A DNA stretch of 64,000 nt from Gammaproteobacteria bacterium (GTDB lineage: Bacteria; Pseudomonadota; Gammaproteobacteria; Tenderiales; Tenderiaceae), in assembly GCA_021731365.1 (NCBI GenBank), contig JAKFXL010000011.1, positions 34,260-98,259 of the forward strand. The letters are read 5' to 3'. The notes below the pieces were generated by a model that was not told the DNA's origin, made no database searches, and was given only the letters and a program-made list of their open reading frames with translations. Both the position numbers and the translations under genes were made by a program. Shown here piece by piece: positions 16,763 through 26,539 of this stretch (within the stretch, counting starts at the first letter, position 1; each line of letters starts with the position of its first letter).

Positions 16763-16792
16763 GAGGGACACCGCAAAGACGCGGTGCCCCTC
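16763..16792 (+). terminator. Hairpin after the Spy-like gene
   Basis: GAGGGACACCGC / GCGGTGCCCCTC (one mismatch) with a 6-base loop, 22 bases after the stop codon. There is no T-run, so the terminator function is tentative. Confidence 0.45.
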
Positions 16793-17165
16793 ATCGTTGC
16801 GAGTGCGTGGCCTAAACTGGCTGTAATAGCCAGCAACATATTTCGTAATGCCATGCTTTTCTTTTTAAAAAGAGGCATAGCCAATCTTAGATGTCCACTC
16901 GGCTTTCAGATTTCTGACAACACGCACCATCGCACCATTGCGCCCAAAGCACTTCATGGGACCGCCCCAAAAACAATTCGATCATGCACCTTACATATAT
17001 CAATATGTTTGGTGTGTAATCCGAAACTAAAGAGGATTTGTCTTGAAAGTCGGGGATGATTGGGCAAAGATGTAGGCGATCAATTTCTCGAGGGCTTGAG
17101 AATGGTTTCCTACAGACTCATTAGGCGTCACAGGTAGATCGAACCAAAACACCAAGGAGATTCAC
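16793..17165. other. Gene-free interval upstream of catalase
   Basis: No supportable gene. A 91-codon frame at 16784-17059 has no ribosome site or protein-like pattern. GCCCAAAGCACTTCATGG near 16945 is a copy of a short motif also seen near 38355 and 56695. An AAGGAG site lies just before the catalase ATG. Confidence 0.5.
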
Positions 17166-18620
17166 ATGAAGAAAGATGACCGCAAACCCACAACAACAGA
17201 TGCTGGTATCCCCGTTGCCAGCGATGAACACTCACTCACCGTGGGGCCCGATGGCCCCATCCTGCTCCAGGACCATTACCTCATCGAGCAGATGGCCAAT
17301 TTCAACCGGGAGAAGATCCCGGAGCGACAGCCCCACGCGAAGGGCTCCGGGGCCTTCGGGCACTTCGAGGTCACCAACGATGTCAGCCAATACACCAAGG
17401 CGGCGGTCTTCCAGCCAGGGACAAAGACGGATACGTTGATCCGATTCTCCACGGTGGCGGGTGAGCAGGGCAGCCCTGACACCTGGCGTGATCCACGTGG
17501 CTTCGCGCTGAAGTTTTTCACCAGCGAGGGCAACTACGACATGGTGGGGAACAACACTCCGGTGTTCTTTATCCGTGATCCCATGAAGTTTCAGCACTTC
17601 ATCCGTTCCCAGAAACGCCGTGCGGATAACGGCCTGCGCGACCACGATATGCAGTGGGACTTCTGGAGCCTATCACCCGAGTCGGCCCACCAGGTCACGC
17701 TGTTAATGGGTGACCGAGGGATCCCGAAGACCTGGCGGCACATGAATGGCTACTCAAGCCACACTTACATGTGGGTCAATGCAAGCGGCGAGCGCTTCTG
17801 GGTGAAGTATCACTTCAAGACTGACCAGGGCATCGACTTCCTCACGCAGGAAGAGGCTGACAGGCTCGCCGGCTCTGACGGTGACTACCACCGGCGTGAC
17901 CTGTTCGAGGCGATCAAGCGGGGTGATCATCCGAGCTGGACACTGAAAATGCAGATCATGCCCTTCGAGGAAGCCAAGACCTATCGCTTCAACCCCTTCG
18001 ACCTGACCAAGGTGTGGCCGCACGCTGACTACCCGTTACATGAGGTTGGCCGGCTGACGCTGGATCGCAACCCGACCGACTTCCACACCGAGATCGAGCA
18101 GGCGGCGTTCGAGCCGAACAATCTCGTGCCAGGGATCGGTGTCAGCCCGGACAAAATGTTACTCGGCCGCCTCTTCGCCTACGCCGATGCCCACCGTCAC
18201 CGCCTGGGGGTCAACTACAAGCAGATTCCGGTTAACCGGCCTAAGTCAGAGGTGAACAGCTATAGCAAGGATGGGCCGATGCGGATTGATAACGTATCCG
18301 ACCCTGTGTACGCACCAAATTCTAAGGGTGGCCCAAAGGCCGACAGTAGCCGTTATTCCGAGACAGCGATCTGGGAGGCCAACGGCGAGTTCACCCGTAC
18401 CGCTTACACCTTACGTACAGACGATGATGACTACGGTCAGGCGGGCACGTTGGTACGCGAGGTTATGGACGATGAGCAGCGCAGTCGGCTGGTATCGAAC
18501 GTCGTCGGGCACCTCAAGGGAGGGGTGTCCGAACCCGTACTACAGCGTGCGCTTGAATACTGGTGCAATATCGACAAGGAAATAGGCAACCGTATCACCA
18601 AGGAGATGAAGGGGTGCTGA
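17166..18620 (+). CDS. Monofunctional haem catalase (clade 3 type)
   Basis: Dismutes hydrogen peroxide to water and oxygen, 484 residues, the small-subunit length. The distal catalytic His57 is in [13 protein letters not shown], Asn130 in [12 protein letters not shown], and the proximal haem-ligand Tyr in [34 protein letters not shown] is the catalase signature. The gene is visibly more GC-rich than its surroundings, uses an AAGGAG ribosome site and has no signal peptide. An attC-like site starts 96 bases after its stop. A gene this large would be unusual as an integron cassette, and no clear attC precedes it. Confidence 0.96.
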   Translation: MKKDDRKPTTTDAGIPVASDEHSLTVGPDGPILLQDHYLIEQMANFNREKIPERQPHAKGSGAFGHFEVTNDVSQYTKAAVFQPGTKTDTLIRFSTVAGEQGSPDTWRDPRGFALKFFTSEGNYDMVGNNTPVFFIRDPMKFQHFIRSQKRRADNGLRDHDMQWDFWSLSPESAHQVTLLMGDRGIPKTWRHMNGYSSHTYMWVNASGERFWVKYHFKTDQGIDFLTQEEADRLAGSDGDYHRRDLFEAIKRGDHPSWTLKMQIMPFEEAKTYRFNPFDLTKVWPHADYPLHEVGRLTLDRNPTDFHTEIEQAAFEPNNLVPGIGVSPDKMLLGRLFAYADAHRHRLGVNYKQIPVNRPKSEVNSYSKDGPMRIDNVSDPVYAPNSKGGPKADSSRYSETAIWEANGEFTRTAYTLRTDDDDYGQAGTLVREVMDDEQRSRLVSNVVGHLKGGVSEPVLQRALEYWCNIDKEIGNRITKEMKGC

Positions 18621-18715
18621 GTTCGACCGCGTCGGGTACCGGCCGTACGAATTTAAAGTGCCAGGGTGTGGGACAGAACGTAGGCCTCTATTTGGCTTTA
18701 TATAAGATACGACCC

Positions 18716-18775
18716 GCTTAACAAACAGCATCCAACGGAGACGCTATACGTCACCGTTGGTGCTGCGTGTTAGGA
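18716..18775 (+). other. attC (59-base-element type) site downstream of catalase
   Basis: GCTTAAC (18716-18722) and GTTAGGA (18769-18775) flank an almost perfect stem: CAGCATCCAACGG pairs with CCGTTGGTGCTG, leaving a single bulged T. The 60-bp length and the extrahelical base are hallmarks of attC sites. No integrase gene is in the window. Confidence 0.75.
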
Positions 18776-18801
18776 AAAAATATGGGACTTCGTGTTCTCG
18801 G

Positions 18802-18820
18802 GGGGGTGCTTAGCACCCCC
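18802..18820 (+). terminator. GC-rich hairpin
   Basis: Perfect stem GGGGGTGC / GCACCCCC with a TTA loop, followed by TTAACATTTA. It may terminate transcription across the cassette region, but the T-run is poor. Confidence 0.35.
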
Positions 18821-19097
18821 TTAACATTTATGTACTTCTGGGAATTCGGTGGCCTTTCCGACACGGACAATGGGCTTTGGCTGCCCCTCATATAAAGAGG
18901 AACAATGAAACCTCGCCTTCCGTACCTTGGCTTCATACCAGAAACCTCAAAGAGTCTTCGCACTGCTGGCTTGTGTCTCCAGGATTGTACGTTAGGCCGC
19001 CAGTTAACGGACAAGGGCACATCAGATTTAACATTTTCCATATCAAATATGAACACGTTGAATCACCTTTCAATGAGCATGAGGCAAAAGAAAGTTT
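18821..19097. other. Gene-free interval in the cassette region
   Basis: No supportable gene. A GTTAGGC core (18991-18997) resembles an attC right end, but I could not find a paired left core. Overlapping short frames here lack ribosome sites. Confidence 0.4.
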
Positions 19098-19346
19098 ATG
19101 CGTGGCTCCATTCCAGCTCGTTTTGCTCCCGTTCTTTTTGGGGCTATTCTATCAACCATTATGGTTTCCATCGTGTCAGCAGCCGTTATCATCGTAAATC
19201 AAGGGATCACCACTGACTTTCTTGCGCGATGGGTAAGGAGCATTGCGACTACATTACCGATTGCATTTCCTATTGTGCTTGTAGTTGGCCCTGCTGTACG
19301 GCAGGTGGTTGGCTATCTCACAACAACTCACCCTGACTCAACGTGA
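19098..19346 (+). CDS. DUF2798 family small membrane protein
   Basis: 82 residues with two hydrophobic segments: FAPVLFGAILSTIMVSIVSA and TTLPIAFPIVLVVGPAVRQVV. The RFAPVLFG start, the central FLARWVRSI and the VAP/VGP-VRxxV ending are the pattern of DUF2798 proteins, which are small inner-membrane proteins of unknown function. The ribosome site (AAAGAAAG) is weak. It may be the last gene of the degenerate cassette array, since an attC and a lone GTTAGGC core lie upstream. Confidence 0.75.
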   Translation: MRGSIPARFAPVLFGAILSTIMVSIVSAAVIIVNQGITTDFLARWVRSIATTLPIAFPIVLVVGPAVRQVVGYLTTTHPDST

Positions 19347-19360
19347 AACCACATGTCGAC

Positions 19361-20017
19361 CTAAATCCCTTGCCGCCTGTGGTCAACCCAGAGCTCACTT
19401 CGCGCAACCACCAACGCCCGGACCAGCAGATACAACACTACGCCGTTTAATAGGTGCCACATGAAATGCGTCCCGATAGTGAGCAATTCACACACGGCTG
19501 CATCTACGGTGCGGAATGCCAGTGAAGCACAAAAAACTAGCGCGCCCAGCAACAGTGATAAACGCCCATTCTGATTGGTTAGATAGTGAAAGCTGCCCAA
19601 CAGCAGCAGCACCGAGATTGCGGGCAGGTACATGGCTGAGCCATTCAGCGACAGCGGGAACTGTAGCGCTACTATACTTGCCATCAGGAACAGCGCCACT
19701 GCCATAGCGCAATTTAACGCGGACCAGCGGATCACCTGACGACAATAGAGACAGAGGAAGGTGAGCTGAAACAGAAATATGGGAATAACATCAAGCCACT
19801 TTGCCCACACAGTGGCATAGGTATGAAACAGGCCGCTACCGATCCCGATGGTGGCAATAAGCAGCACCAGAAACTTATGACCGCCCTCCCCCCCCGCACC
19901 GCGCTGCAACAGTCGCCACGCCACAAAGGCGGCAATCAGGAATGAGAGGTTGCTCAATGCGTTTAGTGGCTCTGCCCAAAGTCCTGGCCCTATCCGTTCG
20001 CAGTAGTTGTCAATCAT
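19361..20017 (-). CDS. Ceramidase-like integral membrane hydrolase (CREST superfamily)
   Basis: 218 residues with about seven membrane segments. The opening DNYCERIGPGLWAEPLNALSN is characteristic of bacterial ceramidase-domain proteins, and the CREST-type metal/catalytic positions appear as GSGLFHTYAT (Ser and His) and GTHFMWHLLN (two His). Eukaryotic relatives hydrolyse ceramide. The bacterial substrate is unknown and may be another amide lipid. It is a single gene marking the right border of the accessory island. Confidence 0.82.
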   Translation of the reverse strand: MIDNYCERIGPGLWAEPLNALSNLSFLIAAFVAWRLLQRGAGGEGGHKFLVLLIATIGIGSGLFHTYATVWAKWLDVIPIFLFQLTFLCLYCRQVIRWSALNCAMAVALFLMASIVALQFPLSLNGSAMYLPAISVLLLLGSFHYLTNQNGRLSLLLGALVFCASLAFRTVDAAVCELLTIGTHFMWHLLNGVVLYLLVRALVVARSELWVDHRRQGI

Positions 20018-20156
20018 CCTGCATTTCCTGGATCTACTTGTCAGGCCATAGGGTATCAGCCGTGTAGTTCTGTTAACAGACTAACCGATTGGGTTAGCTG
20101 GCAGGGTGCGGGTTAATTCCGCTCACTCTCAACCGCGCCTATGCAAGGAGCTGTAT

Positions 20157-20897
20157 TTAGAAGCTATACGCCAACGTAACAGTGCTTTTTCGATCACTCT
20201 TCACCACCCCTTCCGGAACTGTTGAGGTGTACTGCAGGGCATAAGAGAGTTTTATTGCCAACGAACCATTCAGTCTGTGTTTGAAGCTGGTGGCTGAGCT
20301 GAAGACGTTGGCACCATTGCCACTGCTGGATATTTCAGCGCCGATATCCTCTGTCAGCAGGGTATCTTTATCAATATTCCAGATAAAATCCCCGTTTAGC
20401 CATGCCACCTTTTTGTGGTCAACCGGCTCATCTTCCGGTTTACTCTGGCGCGCGCCAGGGCCCGCCTCTAGATCCAGAGTTATTCCCTCTTTTGCGATCA
20501 CTCGCTGGCCGTAACCGACAATTCCGCTGGAGCGATAGTCATAACCACTGAACCGGTCACTCTCATATTTGACCAGACCAAAGAAATATTGGCGGTTATC
20601 AACCTTAAATTTGGATTTGACGCTAGCGCTATAGGCTTCACCAGTGGTATTGGTTGCATCTTGAGTATGCATCGCCTCCAGGGTTGCCCTGTTACGCCAG
20701 TAGGTCCGTTCATTCAGGGTGCTGGCTTTTCCGTTAATGGTCTCTGTATTGGTATTGCCGCTATGGGTAATAAAACCAAACTCTACTTCACTTTGCCATG
20801 TTGTGGGCACAACATCCTGAGCCATCACCTGCGCGGGGGCCAATAACGCCGCCACGGTGGCCAAGCTTACAAAGAGTGAGGGGGGCACAAAACGCAT
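20157..20897 (-). CDS. DUF481 (YdiY-like) outer membrane protein
   Basis: 246 residues from the ATG at 20897 (an upstream ATG at 20918 would add seven polar residues). A signal peptide ends at AQVMA. The mature part has the DUF481 pattern: WQSEVEFGFITHSGNTNTET, a middle with alternating strands (YFFGLVKYESDRFSGYDYR) and GYGQRVI, ending VTLAYSF with the terminal Phe typical of outer-membrane beta-barrels. Relatives are described as salt-induced outer membrane proteins. It is an isolated gene. Confidence 0.88.
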   Translation of the reverse strand: MRFVPPSLFVSLATVAALLAPAQVMAQDVVPTTWQSEVEFGFITHSGNTNTETINGKASTLNERTYWRNRATLEAMHTQDATNTTGEAYSASVKSKFKVDNRQYFFGLVKYESDRFSGYDYRSSGIVGYGQRVIAKEGITLDLEAGPGARQSKPEDEPVDHKKVAWLNGDFIWNIDKDTLLTEDIGAEISSSGNGANVFSSATSFKHRLNGSLAIKLSYALQYTSTVPEGVVKSDRKSTVTLAYSF

Positions 20898-21144
20898 GTT
20901 TCTATCTATCCATGGCACTGTCTATGGGCGGTATTTTATCTGTTGCGAGGCTCCCTATTCTGGGAAAAAGTATGCGGCAACTCATAACATAGATAAATTT
21001 GGCGCGATTGTGCCTAGATTTTGCCTATATTTCATCACTATTTATTTAAATAATGGTGAACGACCGATAACAAAATCATAACCTTCTGATAGCTATATGA
21101 TTTATACAAAAAACCACAAAGCATGATGGTCATATACGCAGCAA

Positions 21145-22356
21145 CTAATCACCAATAAGGATGCGGCAGGTTTCGCTCGCCCAGGCGATGGACTGCAGGT
21201 AGGCATCCATAATCACTTCCCGTGGCAGCTCGCTGTGCAGCACTTCGTCCCACTCGCTCGACTCGTAGTGCAGTACCATGGCCAGGATATTGCCGGGGAT
21301 CCCTTCATGGCTGGCCAGGGCACTATTTACCTCTTCAGACATAGAGAGCATTTCAAGCACGTTCTCCATCTCCATATCGAGCAAGGCATCCAGCACGGAG
21401 AGCAGCCCCACGGTAAAACAGAGATCATCAGCGGGATAACCCCTGGCCTTGGCCAGAAGTTCACTCATCTTGGCGCGGACAACGGCGGTCACCATCAGCT
21501 CCACCGGTTTATCATCAAAGCGTGACAGTATTAACAGGGTAGCCCAACGTTTGATCACGTTGGTACCCAAAAAAACCACCGCACGCTGGATTGAGTCGAT
21601 GGGTTTTGGCAGCCCGAAAAACGAGGAGTTGATATAACGCAGCAGTTTGTAGCTCAGCCCAACATCGTGGCTGATTAAGATTTCAAGTTTAGGAACGGTG
21701 ACATCCGGATGCTGTAGCTCGGCCAGCAGCTTGATCAGCGCTATCTGGTTACCCGGCAGCCGTTTGCGTTTGATGATTTTGGGGCGGGAGAAAAAATAGC
21801 CCTGAAAGTAGTGAAAACCCAGATCACGGCAAACCTCATACTCCTCATACGCCTCCACCTTCTCAGCCAGCAGCTTGAGGTGCGGGTAATCACTGAGCGC
21901 TACCACATGGTAGCGGAGAGTATCTTCAGACATCGCCTGAATATCGATCTTGATAATATGCACCAGCGCCAGTAGTGGCAGGACCGCTTCACGGTAGACA
22001 AAGTTATCCAGTGCAATGGTATACCCTTGTTGGGCAAGCCGTTTGATGCTTTCAATCAACTCGTCATCAATATCAACACTCTCCAGCACCTCAATCACAA
22101 CCCGATCATTTGGCAGGGGTAACGGATAGGTACCGACCAAAAAACCGCGGGAGAGGTTAATAAACGCCAGTCGGCTGCCCACCAGGCTATCGGTGCCAAT
22201 CTCGGTAAAGGCGTTAAGCAGTGTCTGTGAGGTTGCCACATCCCCCTCTGGGAGCTTGGCACGATTTTCATCATCGGAGCGATACAGCAGCTCATAACCC
22301 AGCACATGTTGTGTACGGTTGTAGATAGGTTGACGGGCAATAAAAATATCAGGCAT
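21145..22356 (-). CDS. EAL/HDOD signalling protein with degenerate EAL motif
   Basis: 403 residues. The N-terminal half is an EAL-like domain beginning FIARQPIYNRTQHVLGYELLYR: the signature Glu-Ala-Leu reads Glu-Leu-Leu and the DDFG-type segment reads DNFVYRE, so c-di-GMP hydrolysis is doubtful. LLAEKVE and GYFFSRP are retained. The C-terminal half is an HDOD domain (LLRYINSSFFGLPKPIDSIQRAVVFLG), lacking HD phosphohydrolase residues. Such YuxH-type proteins act as regulatory scaffolds. The gene stands alone, 111 bases from mgtE on the same strand. Confidence 0.88.
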   Translation of the reverse strand: MPDIFIARQPIYNRTQHVLGYELLYRSDDENRAKLPEGDVATSQTLLNAFTEIGTDSLVGSRLAFINLSRGFLVGTYPLPLPNDRVVIEVLESVDIDDELIESIKRLAQQGYTIALDNFVYREAVLPLLALVHIIKIDIQAMSEDTLRYHVVALSDYPHLKLLAEKVEAYEEYEVCRDLGFHYFQGYFFSRPKIIKRKRLPGNQIALIKLLAELQHPDVTVPKLEILISHDVGLSYKLLRYINSSFFGLPKPIDSIQRAVVFLGTNVIKRWATLLILSRFDDKPVELMVTAVVRAKMSELLAKARGYPADDLCFTVGLLSVLDALLDMEMENVLEMLSMSEEVNSALASHEGIPGNILAMVLHYESSEWDEVLHSELPREVIMDAYLQSIAWASETCRILIGD

Positions 22357-22467
22357 TCGCTCATCCGTTCTTTAATGGCCACTGACGTACTCAAGGTATC
22401 GGCCAAATCAGACAATTCACCAACGGTTTCTCACCCGCCACAGGGCACCAGACATTTATAGACCAGG

Positions 22468-23835
22468 TTAGAGCAGCAGCAGTGTCGCCAAGCCTAAAAA
22501 GACGGAGAAACCCACCACATCCGTCACGGTGGTTAATACCACTGATGAGGAGAGTGCCGGATCGACACCAAAACGGCGCATTAACAGCGGGATTGTGGCC
22601 CCCGCCAGCGCCGCCATGACCATATTAATCATCATTGCAACACCGATAATCAGACCAATCCTGATATCACTAAACCAGATCCCGGCCACCACCCCAACCA
22701 CCAGCGCCCAGAGCAGACCATTTAACGCCCCTACAGCCAACTCTTTGATCAATATCCGTTTAGCGTTAGCAGAGTCAATATAACCCAAGGCCATCCCACG
22801 GATCACCAGGGTCAATGTCTGGCTGCCGGCAATGCCGCCCATACTGGCAACAATTGGCATCAGTACCGCCAGCGCCACAATCTGTTGAATCGTCGCCTCA
22901 AACAGCCCAATCACCCAGGAGGCGAGAAAGGCGGTGAGCAGATTGATGCCTAGCCAGATACCACGCCGCCGTGAGCTGGTGACCACCGGGGCAAAGATGT
23001 CATCCTCTTCATCCATACCGGCCATGCTCATGATCGAGTGTTCGGCCTCGTCACGAATCACATCAACCACGTCATCGATGGTGATACGGCCCAGCAGTTT
23101 GCCATCATCATCCACTACGGGAGCGGAGATCAGGTCGCGGAACTCAAATATCTCCGCCACCTCACGCGCTGTCATCAGGGCGGGAATAGGATCGATATCC
23201 TTCTCCATCACCCGCCCCACACTCAGGCTTGGATCTTTTGTCAGCAGGTCAGAGATGGAGAGCAGACCGATATAGCGGTCTGCCCGGTTTACCACGATCA
23301 GATAGTCGGTCATGGGCGGGATTTCACCACGCAGCCGCAGATACCGCAGCACCACGTCCAGCGTCACATTAGGGCGCACGGTGATGGTATCGATATTCAT
23401 CAGACCCCCCGCGGTGTCCTCTGAATAGGCCAGCATCGTCTCCAGCCGCTCACGATCCTGGCTGCCCATCGAGGCCAGCACCTCCTGAATAACAATGTCA
23501 GGCAGATCCTGGAGCAGGTCGGCCAGATCGTCCGTCTCCATGGTCTCGGCGGCGGCCACCAGCTCGGCGGGGGCCATCTGCCGGATGAGTTTGGCACGTA
23601 CATCATCATTGACGTAGGTGAGTACCTCACCATCCTTTTCCGGCTCCACCAGCTCCCAGACCAATTCACGTTCGCTGGGATGCAGCGATTCGAGCAGATG
23701 GGCGATTTCAGCGGGATAGAGTTCATTAACCATGCGCCGAATATTGACCAGACGGCCACTCGCCAACGCCGTCGCAAACCGCTGCAGGCGTGTCTGGGTC
23801 TGTTCGTTGTCTGGGGAGTCAGGCATCAGCGGCAA
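22468..23835 (-). CDS. mgtE: Magnesium transporter MgtE
   Basis: Mg2+-selective channel of the inner membrane, 455 residues, normal length. Domain order is a helical N domain (residues ~25-130, with DDLADLLQDLP), two CBS domains (~140-260) that sense Mg2+, a plug helix, and five membrane segments including SMGGIAGSQTLTLVIRGMALG, the pore signature. An in-frame ATG at 23826 is an alternative start. It ends the large minus-strand cluster that begins near kdsD. Confidence 0.95.
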   Translation of the reverse strand: MPLMPDSPDNEQTQTRLQRFATALASGRLVNIRRMVNELYPAEIAHLLESLHPSERELVWELVEPEKDGEVLTYVNDDVRAKLIRQMAPAELVAAAETMETDDLADLLQDLPDIVIQEVLASMGSQDRERLETMLAYSEDTAGGLMNIDTITVRPNVTLDVVLRYLRLRGEIPPMTDYLIVVNRADRYIGLLSISDLLTKDPSLSVGRVMEKDIDPIPALMTAREVAEIFEFRDLISAPVVDDDGKLLGRITIDDVVDVIRDEAEHSIMSMAGMDEEDDIFAPVVTSSRRRGIWLGINLLTAFLASWVIGLFEATIQQIVALAVLMPIVASMGGIAGSQTLTLVIRGMALGYIDSANAKRILIKELAVGALNGLLWALVVGVVAGIWFSDIRIGLIIGVAMMINMVMAALAGATIPLLMRRFGVDPALSSSVVLTTVTDVVGFSVFLGLATLLLL

Positions 23836-23923
23836 TCATCACGTCAGGAGGCAAAGTGGTTGCCGGAATTCTAAGGGGAATAGACGCTTAGCGCCACCCC
23901 TTAATTAAGAAACAGAAGATTGT

Positions 23924-25675
23924 TTACGAACCTGTTTTACGACTGTTCAGGCGCTCAACCAACGTCTCAACTTCGACCATGGAGGGGAGCTGCAGTACCC
24001 CCCGCACCTTTTTGACCAGCTCATCAACATCACTCTCCTGCACGATGCGTTTCACCTCCGGCACCATCACTGGCTGCATGCTGAAATGGCGCAACCCCAG
24101 CCCCAACAGCAGCCGGGTATAACGCGGCTCCCCCGCCATCTCCCCACACATGGAGACCGGGATACCCGCCTTGTGCCCCGCCTTGATCGCCATGCTGATC
24201 AACCGCAATACCGCCGGGTGGGTGGGCTGATAGAGATAGTTAACCGCGTTATCAAGACGGTCTGCCGCCAGCGTATACTGCACCAGATCATTGGTACCAA
24301 TAGAGAAAAAGTCGAGATATCTGGCAAAGGTATCGGCACAGAGCGCCGCCGCAGGCACCTCGATCATGCCACCAATCTCAATATTGGCATCAAAGGATTT
24401 GCCCTCACGACGCAGCTCCTGCTTGGCCTGCTCGACCAGCTCCAGCGCCTGATGCAGCTCCTGCATACTCGACAACATCGGCAGCATCATGCTCACCGGC
24501 CCCTCGGCCGCCACCCGTAAAATTGCCCGCAGTTGTGGTTTGAAGAGCGCGGGGTCACGCAAACAGAGGCGAATCGCCCGCAATCCCAGCGCTGAATTGG
24601 TCGGCACGACACCACGTCGATCCGAGTGCAGCTCTTTGTCCACCCCCAGATCAAGGGTTCGGATCGTCAACGGCGCACCCTTAAGCGCCAGAACGATATT
24701 ACGATAGGAGCTGAGCTGCTCCTCCTCATCAGGCAACTCAGTTCGGTTCATGAAGAGATATTCAGTGCGGTACAGCCCCACCCCTTTTGCCGCCACCCGC
24801 GCCAACATCACCATATCCTCAGGCAGCTCAACATTGGCAAGCAGCGTGACCGCCACACCATCGTGGCTGACGGCAGGCAGCTCCTTAAACTTGTTCAGTT
24901 CGGCCGAATCGTGACGCTCCTGGGTCTGGCGGTGGCGGTAATGGCGGATGCTGCGCTCATCAGCACCGGCAATCACCACACCATGGTGGCCATCCACCAC
25001 CAGGTGTTCCCCCTGCTCCAGGTAACGCAGTACATGTTTAACCCCCACCACAGCAGGAATACCCAGGCTACGCGCCAAAATTGTGGTATGGGAGGTGGGG
25101 CCACCATACTCGGTCACAAAGGCCACAATCCCTTCATGCTGGAGCATGACCGTATCCGCCGGGGCCAGATCATCAGCGATGACAATCCGTCCCTCCAGAC
25201 CCCCATCACCCGCGCTGGGCAGACGTTCGCTCTGGTTCAGCAGGATCCGCTGAATGCAGTTAACCGCATGGTTAACATCATCCTTACGGGTGCGTAGATA
25301 GGGATCATCCATCGCCTCAAACACCGCCACCAGTGCATCGCGCTGCAGCTTCAGCGCCCACTCGGCGTTACAGCCACGTTGACGAATCACCTCAATAGGT
25401 TTTTGGGAGATGGCCTTATCCGCCATCATCAGCAGATGTGTATCAAAAAAAGAGGCGATATCAACAGGTGTGTTCTGGGGGATTCTGTCACGTATCGTGA
25501 TCAGATGTTGCTGCGCGACCGCCAGGGCCCGGTTAAACCGGCCAACCTCCGCCTCAATCAGGTGCGCCTCAATCAGGTATTCGCGTATGCTCGGCTGGTT
25601 ACGTTGCAGCAGATGGGCCTTGCCCATGGCAATGCCACGGGAGACCCCTACCCCTTTAAGGCCAAGTGTCGCCAC
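23924..25675 (-). CDS. ptsI: PTS Enzyme I (phosphoenolpyruvate-protein phosphotransferase)
   Basis: Transfers phosphate from PEP to HPr. It has 583 residues and standard Enzyme I layout with no N-terminal GAF domain, so it is PtsI-like rather than PtsP. The phospho-histidine is in YGGPTSHTTILARSLGIPAV around residue 190. The PEP-binding half shows GVGLYRTEYLFMNR, IRTLDLGVDKE, GTNDLVQYTLAADR and SMCGEMAG. It lies downstream of ptsH, the last PTS gene of the rpoN cluster, after a 200-base gap. No sugar-specific EIIB/C gene is present, pointing to a regulatory PTS. Confidence 0.93.
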   Translation of the reverse strand: MATLGLKGVGVSRGIAMGKAHLLQRNQPSIREYLIEAHLIEAEVGRFNRALAVAQQHLITIRDRIPQNTPVDIASFFDTHLLMMADKAISQKPIEVIRQRGCNAEWALKLQRDALVAVFEAMDDPYLRTRKDDVNHAVNCIQRILLNQSERLPSAGDGGLEGRIVIADDLAPADTVMLQHEGIVAFVTEYGGPTSHTTILARSLGIPAVVGVKHVLRYLEQGEHLVVDGHHGVVIAGADERSIRHYRHRQTQERHDSAELNKFKELPAVSHDGVAVTLLANVELPEDMVMLARVAAKGVGLYRTEYLFMNRTELPDEEEQLSSYRNIVLALKGAPLTIRTLDLGVDKELHSDRRGVVPTNSALGLRAIRLCLRDPALFKPQLRAILRVAAEGPVSMMLPMLSSMQELHQALELVEQAKQELRREGKSFDANIEIGGMIEVPAAALCADTFARYLDFFSIGTNDLVQYTLAADRLDNAVNYLYQPTHPAVLRLISMAIKAGHKAGIPVSMCGEMAGEPRYTRLLLGLGLRHFSMQPVMVPEVKRIVQESDVDELVKKVRGVLQLPSMVEVETLVERLNSRKTGS

Positions 25676-25874
25676 CCCGTTAATCCTGACGCACGATTAA
25701 AGACAACCCAACGTCACAGGCAGCGGGGATAGCGACCCCTTCACAATCGTCATGGAGCCACAACACGGCATTAATACAAAGTGGCAACGACCCAGATCCC
25801 TGATAATCCATGTGTGCCCCTTAGGTGCTCAGCAATAGCTGTGCATTATTAAACCATTCTTAACTTAACTTCAA

Positions 25875-26144
25875 CTACTCCGCCTCGCCAAAACGCTCCA
25901 CTACCAGCTGTTCCAGTGCCGCCATCGCCTGCTCTTCATCCGGGCCATCTGCCGTCAGCTCCAACATCGAACCACGACTGGCAGCAAGCATCATCACCCC
26001 CATAATGCTTTTGCCATTGGCGCTACGGCTCCCTTTACACATGGTAATTTCACTGGCAAACCCCGATGCCGTTTTTACAAACTTAGAGGCGGCACGGGCA
26101 TGCAACCCCAACTTGTTTACTATTTCCACCGTTCTATTAATCAC
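25875..26144 (-). CDS. ptsH: Phosphocarrier protein HPr
   Basis: 89-residue phosphocarrier. The Enzyme I-phosphorylated His15 is in KLGLHARAASKF. Ser46, the HPr-kinase target, is present in NGKSIMGVMML. Both sites fit the presence of ptsI and hprK in the same cluster. It overlaps the upstream EIIA-Man-like gene by 4 bases. Confidence 0.95.
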   Translation of the reverse strand: MINRTVEIVNKLGLHARAASKFVKTASGFASEITMCKGSRSANGKSIMGVMMLAASRGSMLELTADGPDEEQAMAALEQLVVERFGEAE

Positions 26145-26539
26145 AGGCTATCCGTTTCACAAATAAAAATACCGTCCCGGCCACCACTGAGCGCCTTATG
26201 TGCCAGCTCCATCAGCGGCAGATCCGGATAGTTAAACACCCGCACCAACATTGGCAGATTTAACCCGGCAACCACCATCACATTGGACTCACTGGCAAGA
26301 CGGTTAGCCACGTTGCTGGGCGTTGAGCCATACATATCGGTCAATACCAGCACACCGCTGCCCCGCTCGAGACGTCGTACCGCCGCCAAGGCCTTGTCGT
26401 AAAGCGACTCCGGAACACAACCAGGCGAAACCGGCAGCAGCTCCAGTGCCATTGGGCACATCTCCAGCATCAGTGATGCGGTATCGGCTAACGAGCCACC
26501 CACCGTCTCGTGGCTGATAATCAGCAGTCCGGTGGTCAC
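26141..26539 (-). CDS. EIIA-Man (PTS_IIA_man) domain protein
   Basis: 132 residues forming a single mannose-type EIIA module. The phosphorylatable His10 is in LLIISHETVGGSLAD, and LTDMYGSTPSNVANRL is the conserved second block. Stand-alone copies next to ptsH/ptsI and rapZ occur in many proteobacteria and are thought to be regulatory rather than sugar-transporting. The gene overlaps rapZ and ptsH by 4 bases each, so the three are translationally coupled. Confidence 0.93.
   Translation of the reverse strand: MTTGLLIISHETVGGSLADTASLMLEMCPMALELLPVSPGCVPESLYDKALAAVRRLERGSGVLVLTDMYGSTPSNVANRLASESNVMVVAGLNLPMLVRVFNYPDLPLMELAHKALSGGRDGIFICETDSL

Noticed and set aside
16784..17059. 91-codon open frame upstream of catalase
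   Set aside because: No ribosome site, no protein-like pattern, and its start overlaps a hairpin.
18905..19216. 103-codon frame overlapping the DUF2798 gene
   Set aside because: Low-complexity composition, while the DUF2798 frame has family features.
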